Shown piece by piece: positions 35,124 through 44,560 of a stretch of DNA of 64,000 nt. The position numbers and the translations under genes are program-made. The stretch is from OMIW01 sp044235645. Lineage in GTDB: Bacteria > Bdellovibrionota_C > UBA2361 > OMIW01. Positions within the stretch are counted from its first letter, which is position 1; every line of letters begins with the position of its first letter. The notes under the pieces were generated by a model. It worked only from the letters and a program-made list of their open reading frames with translations. It was not told the origin of the DNA and made no database searches. The stretch lies in assembly GCA_044235645.1 (NCBI GenBank), contig JBIIHQ010000005.1, positions 62,001 through 126,000 on the forward strand. Reading direction: 5' to 3'.

Positions 35124-37175
35124 ATGGCACCTGATGGCACCGCGGCGTCAACCGAAACAGGCGAGCTGGCAATTATCTCCGCGGGGGTCAGCAATAAGGG
35201 GATTAAGCGAGAGGTTAATGAGGATGCCTTTTCGATCTTGGAGAAGGTTGGCTATCAGGTATTTCTGATTGCGGATGGATTGGGAGGGCCGAAGCGAGGG
35301 GCAGTCGCATCGAACTTGGCTCTCTCCTCTGTGCGAATCGCCCTTAAAGATCACCCACACTTCGATAATCCCGCGATTCTCCGGGATGCAGTTGTGCGCG
35401 CCAATAAAGATGTGTTCGAAAAGGCATCCGCAAGTAAAACACTCCACGGAATGGGCACAACCCTGACCGGGTTGGTGATTGCGAACCAAAAAATAGCGAC
35501 CGTTCATGTCGGCAACTCTCGGATCTACAAAATTTCAGGGGGACAAATAGAGCGACTTACGCTCGACCATACCGTGGTCGAGGAGTTGCGAAGAGAGGGG
35601 GTTGAGCCGGCAAAAGAGCTCGATCTTCGGCCAAAATCGCATCTTCTCACCCGATCCCTCGGAGTGAAGCCGACCCTTGAGGTCGAGGTGACCAGCTACC
35701 CCGAAGAGGTAAAGGATGGGGACGTCTACCTTCTTTGCACTGATGGTCTTCATGATCTGGTCGACGATGCGGAGATTGTGGGAATTGTTGCTGCCCATCC
35801 GATAAAGGACGCTGCTCATTTGCTTGTCAATCTCGCGAACGAACGGGGAGGTCACGATAATATCACCGTTGTGATGATGCAGATTGGTAATCGTAATTTT
35901 GGCATCGAAACCGGATCGAGGAAGAAAACTACCAGTCAGGCGCCCGACCAAAAAGTTCTGGCAGCACGAGCTCCTCGCCGACTTGCTCCTCTCAAAAGTC
36001 GGGTGGGGGAAGACCTTCCCGCTGAGCGGGCTCCCGCAAAGCCAACTCGAAACCCGGTTCCGGGTCGGGAATTACTCGATCTTCGTGAGCGGGATGATGA
36101 GGGGGAATTTGAGCCGATTCGGCCGGCGAAAGCGGGAAGAAAGCGATTGAGACCCCCAACTCCCGCGGCAGCTTCCTCCGGGGGGCGCGGAGCTCAGCGG
36201 CTTGCGGCTGCGCCTGCGCTCGGAAAGGCTCCCCTTTCGAGGCGATTGCCGCCACTAACGCAACGCATCGAGGAACGGAAACGACGCGAGGCGGAAGCTG
36301 TAACACCGGTGGGATTGCTGAAGGGCAACCCAAAGAATCTCTTGGGAGAAGGAGCGGGGGAGGCATCTCAGGCATCAAATGCGCAGGCAATCGAGTTAAC
36401 GCAGCAGTCGTCCGGAATTTCCAAATCCTCGGGAGCGACGCACCACAAGCCGTCCCTCCTTTCATCTCCACCCGCCTCGACTACAAAGGATGGATCAATC
36501 GCGCTTGTTGGTTTTAGGTTCGGTCTGGTCGCCGTGGTGGCTGCCTTTGCTCTGCGGATGTTTTCGACCTCTCCTCTGGGGGGAGGGGGTGAGCAGGACT
36601 CCATCGGCCGCAAGGGTCATCCATCAAGGGAAGGCGCGGAAGATGCTGATGCCGAAAGAGGTCAGGATGAGCCTGCAAGCAAAGGTGGGGGGGGTGATTT
36701 TGAGGAATTTGGCCGAGAGAAGGAGCTTCAGCAGGAGCTTGCAGCTCGAAGAGATTCAGGCCGAGAGCGACGTGATCGACCTGAGGAATTAAGTCGAGTT
36801 AAGGAGCAGGGGGTTCCTCGAGTCAGGGATGCGATGCTCCGCGAAATGTTGGCCGATGTTATCGACGCGATTCAACAAGCGGTACATTCAGCAGAAGAGG
36901 TGCTTGACCAGCTTGAGGAGGCTGATGTGGCGATGTCGCACCGGCTAAAGCGAATGTCGGAAATATCGCGTGAAGCGGTCGATACTCTGAGAGAGGCGGA
37001 TCAGAACGGTAAAGAAGGGTCGGCGGAGAGGATCAAGGAAGTGCAGGCCTCCGGTAGTAGTACGAAGGATGAGAAAAAGGATAGTAGTGTGCCCTCACGG
37101 GCTCTTTCTCTTGAGGAAAAAAAGCGTCGCCTCATTGAGGGGCTGCCAGACGCAGATCCCTTCGCTGAGGAATAA
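35124..37175 (+). CDS. Membrane-anchored PP2C-type Ser/Thr phosphatase 1
   Basis: 683 residues from the ATG (GAGAG upstream; an in-frame TTG at 35118 is possible). The PP2C domain (about 15-255) has REVNEDAF, IADGLGGPKRG, HGMGTTLTG, VGNSRIYK, LCTDGLHDLV and GGHDNITVV. The usual VGDSR is VGNSR, so the third-metal Asp is lost while the two main metal ligands remain. A proline/arginine-rich linker follows, then one transmembrane helix near 460-480 and a charged, coiled-coil-like C-terminal region (about 540-640). It probably dephosphorylates Hanks-type kinase substrates at the membrane. No kinase gene is in the window. Confidence 0.88.
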   Translation: MAPDGTAASTETGELAIISAGVSNKGIKREVNEDAFSILEKVGYQVFLIADGLGGPKRGAVASNLALSSVRIALKDHPHFDNPAILRDAVVRANKDVFEKASASKTLHGMGTTLTGLVIANQKIATVHVGNSRIYKISGGQIERLTLDHTVVEELRREGVEPAKELDLRPKSHLLTRSLGVKPTLEVEVTSYPEEVKDGDVYLLCTDGLHDLVDDAEIVGIVAAHPIKDAAHLLVNLANERGGHDNITVVMMQIGNRNFGIETGSRKKTTSQAPDQKVLAARAPRRLAPLKSRVGEDLPAERAPAKPTRNPVPGRELLDLRERDDEGEFEPIRPAKAGRKRLRPPTPAAASSGGRGAQRLAAAPALGKAPLSRRLPPLTQRIEERKRREAEAVTPVGLLKGNPKNLLGEGAGEASQASNAQAIELTQQSSGISKSSGATHHKPSLLSSPPASTTKDGSIALVGFRFGLVAVVAAFALRMFSTSPLGGGGEQDSIGRKGHPSREGAEDADAERGQDEPASKGGGGDFEEFGREKELQQELAARRDSGRERRDRPEELSRVKEQGVPRVRDAMLREMLADVIDAIQQAVHSAEEVLDQLEEADVAMSHRLKRMSEISREAVDTLREADQNGKEGSAERIKEVQASGSSTKDEKKDSSVPSRALSLEEKKRRLIEGLPDADPFAEE

Positions 37176-37466
37176 GATGGTGAGCGAGAAAGTCCTCGCG
37201 CTACGTCGATGGGGTGAGAAGGGGGCTCCCGGAAAATAGTCCACCGATTTTTGAGATTGTTTTGGGGTGCTTTCTCCCCAAAATTCGAGCCGATGAGGAG
37301 TATCTTTCTCGTTCGAGGAACTGTCGGGGACGAAAATTTTGTTGATGCGAATGCCACTTCAGTGATGCTAATCTAAATTTGATTTTTTTTTGGATTGGTA
37401 TCTTTTGCTGGAAACGGCTCCAAGTATAGCGAGAGCGCTATCGACTGCTCGAAGAAGGGGCACTTA

Positions 37467-39245
37467 ATGAATGATGAACTCCCCCGCGATTATCTCCCGC
37501 TTCTCGCTTATTCATCTGGTTCCGATGTCGGTTTGCGCCGAGAGGAAAATCAGGATTCTCATGGACTTCTCGAAAGCGAACTTTTTCGATGTTTTTTTGT
37601 CGCTGATGGTATGGGAGGCGCTCAGGGAGGAGCAGAAGCTTCGCAACTGGCGCTTGCGACGATCAGAGGATTTTTGGCAGGCGAGATTTCGCTGAATGTC
37701 GAAGGGGTATCTAAGGCGGTTCAGGCGGCCAATAAAGCCATCTTCGAGAGGAGCTTGACCGATCCCGGCCTGACCGGAATGGGTACTACTCTCGTCGGCC
37801 TTGGCTTTGGCAGAGAGGGGATTTTGGTCTGTAATGTTGGCGATTCTCGAGCGTTTAGAATTCGTCGCGGCAAGATTGGTCAGATGACCCGTGATCACAC
37901 CCTCGTACAGGAGTTGGTCGAAGCAGGTACTCTCACTGAGGAACAAGCAGAGAGACATCCTGTCGCGCACATGCTTACCCGGTCACTCGGGCCCACCGAG
38001 AACGTAACGGTAGATTGTTGGATGTATCAAGAAAAACCAGAACTGGGAGATGTATATGTTCTTTGTTCGGATGGTCTTTACAATCTTGTCGATACCTGTG
38101 AGGTCGCAGAGGCCGTTATCTTCAATGATGGAGATGACGCAGTTACCCATTTGATTGAGCTGGCCAATGAAGCAGGAGGTACCGACAATATCACCGTTTC
38201 AGTCATAAGGGTCGGTCCCACGACTCGGGTGCCTGCCGCTGAAATAGCGGTTGAGCGGATACCTCACCGACCAATGGCTGATGAACCTGAGTCGATGATT
38301 GAAGCTGAGGAGGGAGGGCTGTCCGGGCCAGACGCGAGGCAGTCAGCTGAAACTCCATCCGATTCGGAGGATGTGACCGAACGGAGAGGTTCAGGAGCAT
38401 TCCAGGTACTTTCAGGAGCATTTCAAACACCGGAGTTGTGGCGTGTTCGAACGGCGCTGAGAGATGCTCGAAATGTTGTCATCGTGGGTGGTATGGGTTT
38501 CCTTATTTTAGCCTCTGCGTGGCTCCTAGCGCCGATTCCAGCGCCAATTGCACCGCTCCAAGAAGAAGCAAAGGCGACTTCAAATCTTGATGTAGAGGGA
38601 GCCCTGGTCAGCGCGGCTCTCAGGGCTAATATACCGGCCTATCGAGAGAGGAGACGGGCGGAGTTCCAGGGGGATCTTGGTCTGATAGAGCAACTCATCT
38701 CGCTGAGACAAAGTGACGGGTCATCCTCCGCTTTGTCTGAGAAATTGATTGCGTTTCGTACAGGGGAACAACGTAATCGTACAGCCGTCTCGCAGCTTCT
38801 GAGAGACATCGCTGGTTTACTAGATGCACGGGATAATTTGCCCCGCTCCCCTGCGACTCTTCTCGTTTTTTCCGAGGCTTTTGAGGCGACTAGTGATGAT
38901 GTGAAAGCGGCTCGCGAAGCCGCGAGTGGTCCGATCTGGAGACTTCGGCAGACCGTTACGTCTGTGATTGAGAAACCTGAGCTTGCTGCTGAGCGTCAGG
39001 AGTTAGAAAAAGAAGTTGAGGTTCTAACCAAACGTTTGCAGGATGCACTCTCTCGCGAGCTCAGCCGGCGCATCGTCGACAATATCCAGGCAATCCGTTC
39101 CAACTTGGGATGGGCATTTACCGGTCGGCATTGGGGAAATTTGGTCGAAAGGGTGATGAAGGGAAATGTTGAGAGTGGATTCTCCCTAGAAAAATATCGG
39201 GACGAGGTTGCAGCGCAGCTCGCGAGAATCCCAGATAATCGTTAG
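37467..39245 (+). CDS. Membrane-anchored PP2C-type Ser/Thr phosphatase 2
   Basis: 592 residues from ATG 37467, which has AAGGGG six bases upstream; an earlier in-frame TTG at 37395 is weak. The complete PP2C motifs are REENQDSH, ADGMGGAQGG, GMGTTLVG, VGDSRAFR, LCSDGLYNLV and GGTDNITV, so unlike its neighbour it keeps all metal ligands. A transmembrane helix lies at about 336-357 and a helical, probably periplasmic domain follows (about 370-592). It shares its layout with phosphatase 1 and lies 291 bases downstream, so the pair looks like an old duplication with divergent sensor parts. Confidence 0.9.
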   Translation: MNDELPRDYLPLLAYSSGSDVGLRREENQDSHGLLESELFRCFFVADGMGGAQGGAEASQLALATIRGFLAGEISLNVEGVSKAVQAANKAIFERSLTDPGLTGMGTTLVGLGFGREGILVCNVGDSRAFRIRRGKIGQMTRDHTLVQELVEAGTLTEEQAERHPVAHMLTRSLGPTENVTVDCWMYQEKPELGDVYVLCSDGLYNLVDTCEVAEAVIFNDGDDAVTHLIELANEAGGTDNITVSVIRVGPTTRVPAAEIAVERIPHRPMADEPESMIEAEEGGLSGPDARQSAETPSDSEDVTERRGSGAFQVLSGAFQTPELWRVRTALRDARNVVIVGGMGFLILASAWLLAPIPAPIAPLQEEAKATSNLDVEGALVSAALRANIPAYRERRRAEFQGDLGLIEQLISLRQSDGSSSALSEKLIAFRTGEQRNRTAVSQLLRDIAGLLDARDNLPRSPATLLVFSEAFEATSDDVKAAREAASGPIWRLRQTVTSVIEKPELAAERQELEKEVEVLTKRLQDALSRELSRRIVDNIQAIRSNLGWAFTGRHWGNLVERVMKGNVESGFSLEKYRDEVAAQLARIPDNR

Positions 39246-39576
39246 AAACGGCGGGAAAGGATTGTAGCGATCCCTCTTTCATTTGCGCGATATATCAGAA
39301 GATAGGTAGGATACCGATGGATGGGGGCTTCTAGACAGCAACCCACTAGCCCGACTGTATGATTGGTCCTGAAAAAACCACGGATAGTTTTTCGGGACGG
39401 CTCAAAGCCCATGAAATCGCTTTACGCACATCTTCATGCGCGTCGCCCAAATGCCTGTCTGCGTTTGATGGATCATTCGTGGTCTGGAGTGCCCCCTGAA
39501 ATAGGTGCCCTATTTTGTAGGGATCAGTGTGTATAATTCGATTCACTCACCATTCTAATCTGCTGGAAGAGATGTC
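39246..39576 (+). promoter_or_regulatory. pgk upstream region with a TATAAT box
   Basis: 331 bases with no gene. TATAAT lies at 39531-39536, about 40 bases before the pgk ATG; no good TTGACA is found 17 bases upstream of it. A short hairpin, CCCTA-TTTTG-TAGGG, at about 39508-39522 overlaps the -35 area and could be an operator. A second imperfect hairpin (CCTGAAAAA...TTTTTCGGG) lies at about 39366-39394. Confidence 0.45.
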
Positions 39577-40824
39577 ATGAATACAAAAACCTTAGCGGAC
39601 CTCAATCTTCAGGGTCGACGAGCCCTCATTCGGGTTGACTTTAATGTTCCTCTTGTTGATGGGATCGTGGGCGATGATACCCGTATCCGTGCGGCACTAC
39701 CGACGATTACGTATTGCCTTGAGCAGGGAGCCAGTGTCGTATTGATGAGCCACCTTGGCCGCCCCAAGGGAAAGGGACGTGAAGAGGCGTTTAGCCTGCG
39801 ACCAGTGGCAAGCCATCTCAGTTCACTACTGGGGAAGCCCGTGCAGTTTCTGGATGATTGTGTCGGCCCTGAGGTTGAAGCGGCAGTAGCGAGCCTTTCC
39901 CCGGGAGAGATCGCTTTACTCGAGAATGTCCGCTTCTATGCCGAAGAGGAGGGTAAAGCGAAAAAGACCGAAGGAGCATCTGCGGATGAGATCGCGGTGG
40001 CAAAGCAGGCGATGAAAGATGCGCAGAAGAATTTCGCCCGTCAGTTATCAGCCCTTGGAGATCTTTACATTAACGATGCTTTCGGCGCAGCTCACCGAGC
40101 GCATGCGTCAACCGCCATCATCGCCCAGTTTTTCACGGATAAGGCGGCAGGTTTCCTTATGCAGCGAGAGCTCGACTTTCTCGGAAAGGCACTCGCAACT
40201 CCAGAGCGGCCGTTTGTGGCTATTCTGGGTGGGGCAAAAGTGAGCGATAAGGTGGGCGTTATCGAAAATCTTCTCTCAAAGGTTGATACTCTGCTTATCG
40301 GAGGTGCGATGGCGTACACCTTTTATCGTGCCAAGGGATTGCCGATTGGCCGGTCCCTCGTTGAGGAGGATAAAATTGAGCTAGCCGGAGCTCTGCTTCG
40401 CAAGGCTGAGGAGCAAGGTGTTGCGCTCGTGCTCCCGATAGATCACGTCATCGGCTCTGAGTTCTCGGCCTCTGCTCAGGTCAAAACCGTTGCCGAGGAC
40501 GGCATCGAAGAGGGTTGGATGGCGCTCGATATAGGCCCCGCAACTCGAGATCTTTTTGCATCAAAGATCGCATCAGCGAAGACCGTCGTTTGGAACGGTC
40601 CGATGGGGTGTTTCGAGATGCACCCTTTTGCGGCCGGGACGATGGCTATTGCAGAGGTACTTGCACGGACCCCCTGTCTGAGTATCGTGGGTGGGGGTGA
40701 TAGTGTGAATGCAATTAATCAGAGTGGGCTTGCAGATAAGATCTCTCACATCAGTACCGGTGGTGGCGCGAGCCTTGAGCTTCTCGAAGGTAAGCCGTTG
40801 CCTGGCGTGGTGGCACTTTCGTGA
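39577..40824 (+). CDS. pgk: Phosphoglycerate kinase
   Basis: This glycolytic enzyme transfers the phosphate of 1,3-bisphosphoglycerate to ADP. The family motifs are clear: RALIRVDFNVP (about 14-24), SHLGRPKGK, LLENVRFY, NDAFGAAHRAHAST, the ILGGAKVSDK substrate/nucleotide segment, WNGPMGCFE and IVGGGDSVNAINQ, ending with STGGGASLELLEGK. The length of 415 is slightly over the usual bacterial 390-400 because of an insertion near residues 128-150 (AKKTEGASADEIAVAKQAMK). The gene is convergent with coaE; only 39 bases separate the stops. No gapA is adjacent. Confidence 0.97.
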   Translation: MNTKTLADLNLQGRRALIRVDFNVPLVDGIVGDDTRIRAALPTITYCLEQGASVVLMSHLGRPKGKGREEAFSLRPVASHLSSLLGKPVQFLDDCVGPEVEAAVASLSPGEIALLENVRFYAEEEGKAKKTEGASADEIAVAKQAMKDAQKNFARQLSALGDLYINDAFGAAHRAHASTAIIAQFFTDKAAGFLMQRELDFLGKALATPERPFVAILGGAKVSDKVGVIENLLSKVDTLLIGGAMAYTFYRAKGLPIGRSLVEEDKIELAGALLRKAEEQGVALVLPIDHVIGSEFSASAQVKTVAEDGIEEGWMALDIGPATRDLFASKIASAKTVVWNGPMGCFEMHPFAAGTMAIAEVLARTPCLSIVGGGDSVNAINQSGLADKISHISTGGGASLELLEGKPLPGVVALS

Positions 40825-40863
40825 GACGCTTGCGGAAAGAGGGGGGCAACCGTTGAAACGATC

Positions 40864-41502
40864 CTATTTCATGAGTTGCTCCCAAACCCTCGCCACCTCT
40901 GCCGCAAGTTCCTCCCTCGTGCCGTTGTTGTCGATTACGATGCTGGCTCGCGCGACCTTTTCCTCTATGGGCATCTGAGCCTCGTACCGTCGCTGAATAT
41001 CTTCGCGCGATGCGCCGTCGCGTGAGGCAGCTCGCGATATCGCAACAGGAGGGGTGACGGCAACGACAACTATCTCATCGAACGGTGACAAATCCGCATG
41101 AGCTTCAAAGAGAAGAGGCACGACGTAAACAATGACCGAGGGTGGAAATGTTCCTGGGGATGGGGAAGAAGATGACTGCGCAGAGGTGTCTCGAAGCTCC
41201 GAGAGTCTTTGCTGAAATGCGGCGCGAATTCGGGGGTGGAGAATCGCTTCCAGTTTAATACGAAGTGCTGGATCGCGAAAAATCTGGTTGGCGACCTTAC
41301 CTCGGTCAATCGTATTGTCCTCGCGCACGATATCTGAACCAAAGAGATCGATTGTTTCGTGATATCCCTCGGTGCCGGGGGTTAGCACCTGGCGCGCGAG
41401 GAGGTCCGCGTCGATGATTGTGGCCCCTCGAGCGCGCAGCAGCTCTGCTACTGCCGATTTTCCACCTCCAATTGAGCCGGTAAGGGCGATCAGTTTTGTC
41501 AC
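40864..41502 (-). CDS. coaE: Dephospho-CoA kinase
   Basis: The last step of coenzyme A synthesis, phosphorylating the 3'-OH of dephospho-CoA. 212 residues. The Walker A motif GSIGGGKSAVAELL is at about 9-22, ATIIDADLLARQVL follows, then HPRIRAAF in the lid/CoA region, VVPLLFEAHAD and DEIVVVAVTPPVAISRAASRDG. The end carries VIDNNGTREEL. All are as in CoaE. The length is normal. It starts 208 bases from the divergent DAHP synthase gene. Confidence 0.95.
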   Translation of the reverse strand: MTKLIALTGSIGGGKSAVAELLRARGATIIDADLLARQVLTPGTEGYHETIDLFGSDIVREDNTIDRGKVANQIFRDPALRIKLEAILHPRIRAAFQQRLSELRDTSAQSSSSPSPGTFPPSVIVYVVPLLFEAHADLSPFDEIVVVAVTPPVAISRAASRDGASREDIQRRYEAQMPIEEKVARASIVIDNNGTREELAAEVARVWEQLMK

Positions 41503-41640
41503 AAAAGAGTCCTTTTTGGTAAAAGATCAACGGAAGACGAGAGCGGTATTTTACAAGATTTGTGCAACAGGGGGCATTTATAAATAATTGATTCCATTGA
41601 AAATGTCTCCCATTTGGTGGGCATTTCGTCGAAAAAGAGG

Positions 41641-41646
41641 TATAAT
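41641..41646 (+). promoter_or_regulatory. -10 box (TATAAT) upstream of the DAHP synthase gene
   Basis: A perfect TATAAT lies 64 bases before the ATG, in the divergent coaE-aro interval. A convincing TTGACA is not seen at normal spacing, so activation or a non-standard -35 is possible. Confidence 0.5.
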
Positions 41647-41710
41647 ACGGAGTCGTTAAAATCCCCCTTCTTTTTCTATTTCCTCGTAGTCTCTATTAAG
41701 TCGTAACTCC

Positions 41711-42778
41711 ATGAAACATATATCACCCTCGGGCGTCCACAACGTCAATATCGTCGTGGGTCGAGAGCTCTTTTCGCCAGACGAGTTGAAAGCTCAGTAC
41801 CCGCTGAGTGAGCGGGGGGCAGATACCATCCGTTCGGCGCGGAGAGATATCGCAAATATCCTCACGGGCAAGGATGAGCGACTTTTTGTCGTCGTGGGGC
41901 CTTGTTCAATTCATCGTGTTGCTGAGGCTCATGATTATGCTCACCGTCTCGCAAAGGTTGCCGAAAAGGTGTCCTCGACGATGGTGCTCGTGATGCGAAC
42001 TTACTTTGAGAAGCCACGGACCGTAGGGGGCTGGAAGGGATTTATCAACGATCCTCACCTCGATGGTACTTTTGCGATCCAAGAGGGGCTCGCTCTTGCG
42101 CGACAGCTTTTGGTTGATGTGAGTGAAATGGGGCTGCCCGCCGCGACCGAGATGCTTGATCTTATCAGCCCGCAGTATTTAGCCGATTGCATCTCGTGGT
42201 CTGCAATCGGCGCGCGAACCACTGAATCACAAACTCATCGTCAGCTCGCGAGTGGTCTTTCGATGCCGGTGGGATTCAAGAACGGCACGTCGGGGGATAT
42301 CGAGATTGCCGCGAATGCTGTCATGGCGGCAGCTCAGTCGCACCATTTTTTGAGTGTGAGCGACGAAGGGCAGGTGTCGGTATTTCAGACCAAAGGGAAC
42401 CCAAACGGGCATATAATCCTACGGGGTGGATACCAGCCGAACTATGAAGAAGAGAGTGTCGAGGAGAGTGTCACCATTCTCCGCGACAAGGGTCTCTGCC
42501 CAATTGTTATGGTTGATTGCAGCCATGGAAATTCTCGAAAAGATTTCCGCAACCAGCCAAAGGTGTTCCGATACGCACTCGAGCGAGTGGGGTTACCGAA
42601 CTACCCAGTGCGGGCTTTTATGATTGAGAGTAACATTCAGCCGGGTAACCAGGTGCTTACGACAGGGGAGCATCTCACGTATGGTGTTTCTATAACTGAT
42701 GGCTGTATTGGGTGGGATGAAACTGAAGAGCTTTTAATGGAGGCGCACGAACGGTTGAAGCACCCTCATCGCTCTTAA
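41711..42778 (+). CDS. 3-deoxy-7-phosphoheptulonate synthase (class I, AroF/G/H type)
   Basis: DAHP synthase joins phosphoenolpyruvate and erythrose-4-phosphate to start the shikimate pathway. 355 residues, the normal length for the type I-alpha enzyme. Visible motifs are VVGPCSIH (PEP site, about 57-64), MRTYFEKPRTVGGWKG, SDxIGARTTESQTHRQLASGLS-like ISWSAIGARTTESQ, GFKNGTSGD and MVDCSHGNSRKD (metal Cys/His region). Feedback type (Phe, Tyr or Trp) cannot be told from the motifs, so no symbol is given. purH starts 67 bases after the stop. Confidence 0.95.
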   Translation: MKHISPSGVHNVNIVVGRELFSPDELKAQYPLSERGADTIRSARRDIANILTGKDERLFVVVGPCSIHRVAEAHDYAHRLAKVAEKVSSTMVLVMRTYFEKPRTVGGWKGFINDPHLDGTFAIQEGLALARQLLVDVSEMGLPAATEMLDLISPQYLADCISWSAIGARTTESQTHRQLASGLSMPVGFKNGTSGDIEIAANAVMAAAQSHHFLSVSDEGQVSVFQTKGNPNGHIILRGGYQPNYEEESVEESVTILRDKGLCPIVMVDCSHGNSRKDFRNQPKVFRYALERVGLPNYPVRAFMIESNIQPGNQVLTTGEHLTYGVSITDGCIGWDETEELLMEAHERLKHPHRS

Positions 42779-42845
42779 AAGCCGCATCCTAGAAAATGGC
42801 TTGGGATAGAGGGTCGCGTTCGTGTCGATTGGGAGGAATAGCAGG

Positions 42846-44417
42846 ATGAAGCGAGCAGCATTGCTGAGTGTGAGCGATAAGACAGGTTTGGTTGATTTTG
42901 CGAAAGGTCTCGAGCGACTTGGATTTGTGCTTCTATCGACGAGTGGAACCTTGAAAGTGCTCCGTGATGCGGGGCTCACCGTTGAGTCAGTAGAGGAGTA
43001 CACTGGACAGGAAGAGATCCTTGACGGACGGGTTAAGACTCTTCATCCGAAGATCCATGCGGGGATTCTTGCTCGGGGAGATGAGCCCGCCCATCAGGAG
43101 CAGCTGACAGCGAATGGAATACTTCCCATAGCGTTGGTGGTGGTTAATCTATATCCATTTGTGCAGACCCTTGAGGACGCTCGTTGCTCCGGAGGGGATA
43201 GTTCGCTTCCGCGCATGGTCGAGAAGATTGATGTCGGCGGGCCCACGATGATCAGGGCTGCGGCAAAAAATCATCGCACGGTGGTGCCTGTCATCGACCC
43301 ATCCGATTATCGCACGGTACTTGAGCTCCTGGAGGGAGGGGGGGATGTGCCCGCCGCGCTGCGGCGAGAGCTCGCTGCGAAGGTATTCACGGCCATGGCT
43401 GCCTATGATTTGGCGATAGCGACGTATCTGGCCGAGGAACAGCCGGCGGAGTCGTCTCAGGCTATCACGTTGTCAGGAGTTGCCGGAGTTGTCGGTCGAC
43501 AACTTCAACCCCTTCGATATGGTGAAAATCCTCACCAGCGGGCGGGATTGTATGGGGCGGTCGATTCGCGACGCGGTCTTCCATGGCGACAGCTGCACGG
43601 GAAAGAGCTTTCTTACAATAATCTTCTCGATGTCGATGCAGCGATTAGTCTGTTGGCGACATTTCGGAGTGATCGGCCGACGGTCGCCATTCTGAAGCAT
43701 CTTAATCCATGTGGAACTGCTTCGGGAGCAACATTGCGCGATGCGCTGAAGAAAGCGAAAGCGTGCGATCCGAGGAGCCACTTCGGAGGTATTGTCTGTT
43801 TTAATGGGGAGGTATCAGGAGAAGACGCCGCGGTTGTGCAGGAGGATTTTGCAGAAATCGTTGTTGCTCCCGGTTTTTCTCCGGAGGCGCTCGAGCTATT
43901 GCAGCGGAAAAAGGCGCTCCGTTTAGTGGCGATAGACGCTGAGTGGGTGCCGGGGCTCGAGCTTCGAACTGCGACGGGGGGGGTGCTTGTCCAGGAGCCT
44001 GATCTATTACCTCTTTCGGTTCCAGCGGAAGCGCGGGTCTCAGCTGCAATGGGATCAGAGCGGGAGTGCGCGGATCTTCTCTTTGCGTGGAAGGTCTGCC
44101 GTCATGTGAAGTCGAATGCAATCGTGGTTGTTCGTGATGAAATGACCGTGGGAGTCGGCGCTGGGCAGATGAGCCGGATAGATTCGGTCGAGGTCGCATT
44201 GATGAAGGCCGACCGGCATGGGCACTCGTTGAAAGGAGCGGTTGCTGCCTCCGATGCCTTCTTTCCTTTTCCCGATAGTGTTGAGACTCTCGCTGAGCGG
44301 GGGATTACCGCGATAGTCTCTCCCAAGGGTGCGCGACGGGACGATGAGGTCATAGCCGCTTGTAATCAGCACGGGGTAGCGCTTTATTTACTCGAGGACA
44401 GACATTTCCGTCATTAG
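42846..44417 (+). CDS. purH: Bifunctional AICAR transformylase / IMP cyclohydrolase
   Basis: PurH catalyses the last two steps of IMP synthesis. 523 residues from the ATG with GGAGG upstream; a GTG at 42822 is the alternative. The N-terminal MGS-like cyclohydrolase domain has KRAALLSVSDKTGL, LLSTSGTLKVL, DGRVKTLHPKIHAGIL and NLYPF. The C-terminal transformylase has LRYGENPHQRAGLY, GKELSYNNLLDVDAA, LKHLNPCGTA, SNAIVV and GAGQMSRIDSV, with the family end VASDAFFPFPD replaced by AASDAFFPFPDS. purD follows 143 bases downstream, as in many genomes. Confidence 0.96.
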   Translation: MKRAALLSVSDKTGLVDFAKGLERLGFVLLSTSGTLKVLRDAGLTVESVEEYTGQEEILDGRVKTLHPKIHAGILARGDEPAHQEQLTANGILPIALVVVNLYPFVQTLEDARCSGGDSSLPRMVEKIDVGGPTMIRAAAKNHRTVVPVIDPSDYRTVLELLEGGGDVPAALRRELAAKVFTAMAAYDLAIATYLAEEQPAESSQAITLSGVAGVVGRQLQPLRYGENPHQRAGLYGAVDSRRGLPWRQLHGKELSYNNLLDVDAAISLLATFRSDRPTVAILKHLNPCGTASGATLRDALKKAKACDPRSHFGGIVCFNGEVSGEDAAVVQEDFAEIVVAPGFSPEALELLQRKKALRLVAIDAEWVPGLELRTATGGVLVQEPDLLPLSVPAEARVSAAMGSERECADLLFAWKVCRHVKSNAIVVVRDEMTVGVGAGQMSRIDSVEVALMKADRHGHSLKGAVAASDAFFPFPDSVETLAERGITAIVSPKGARRDDEVIAACNQHGVALYLLEDRHFRH

Positions 44418-44560
44418 GATGGTAATTCTCTGATTCAGAGGGGCGATTCAAACGTGTGTATGGATCGTAATTTCAGTGGACATCTCCTCGGGGGGACTCG
44501 ACGAGAGGCCCCTCCTATCGTAGTGTCTCAGGGGATGTTGTATCTGAGGGGAGGGTAGCT

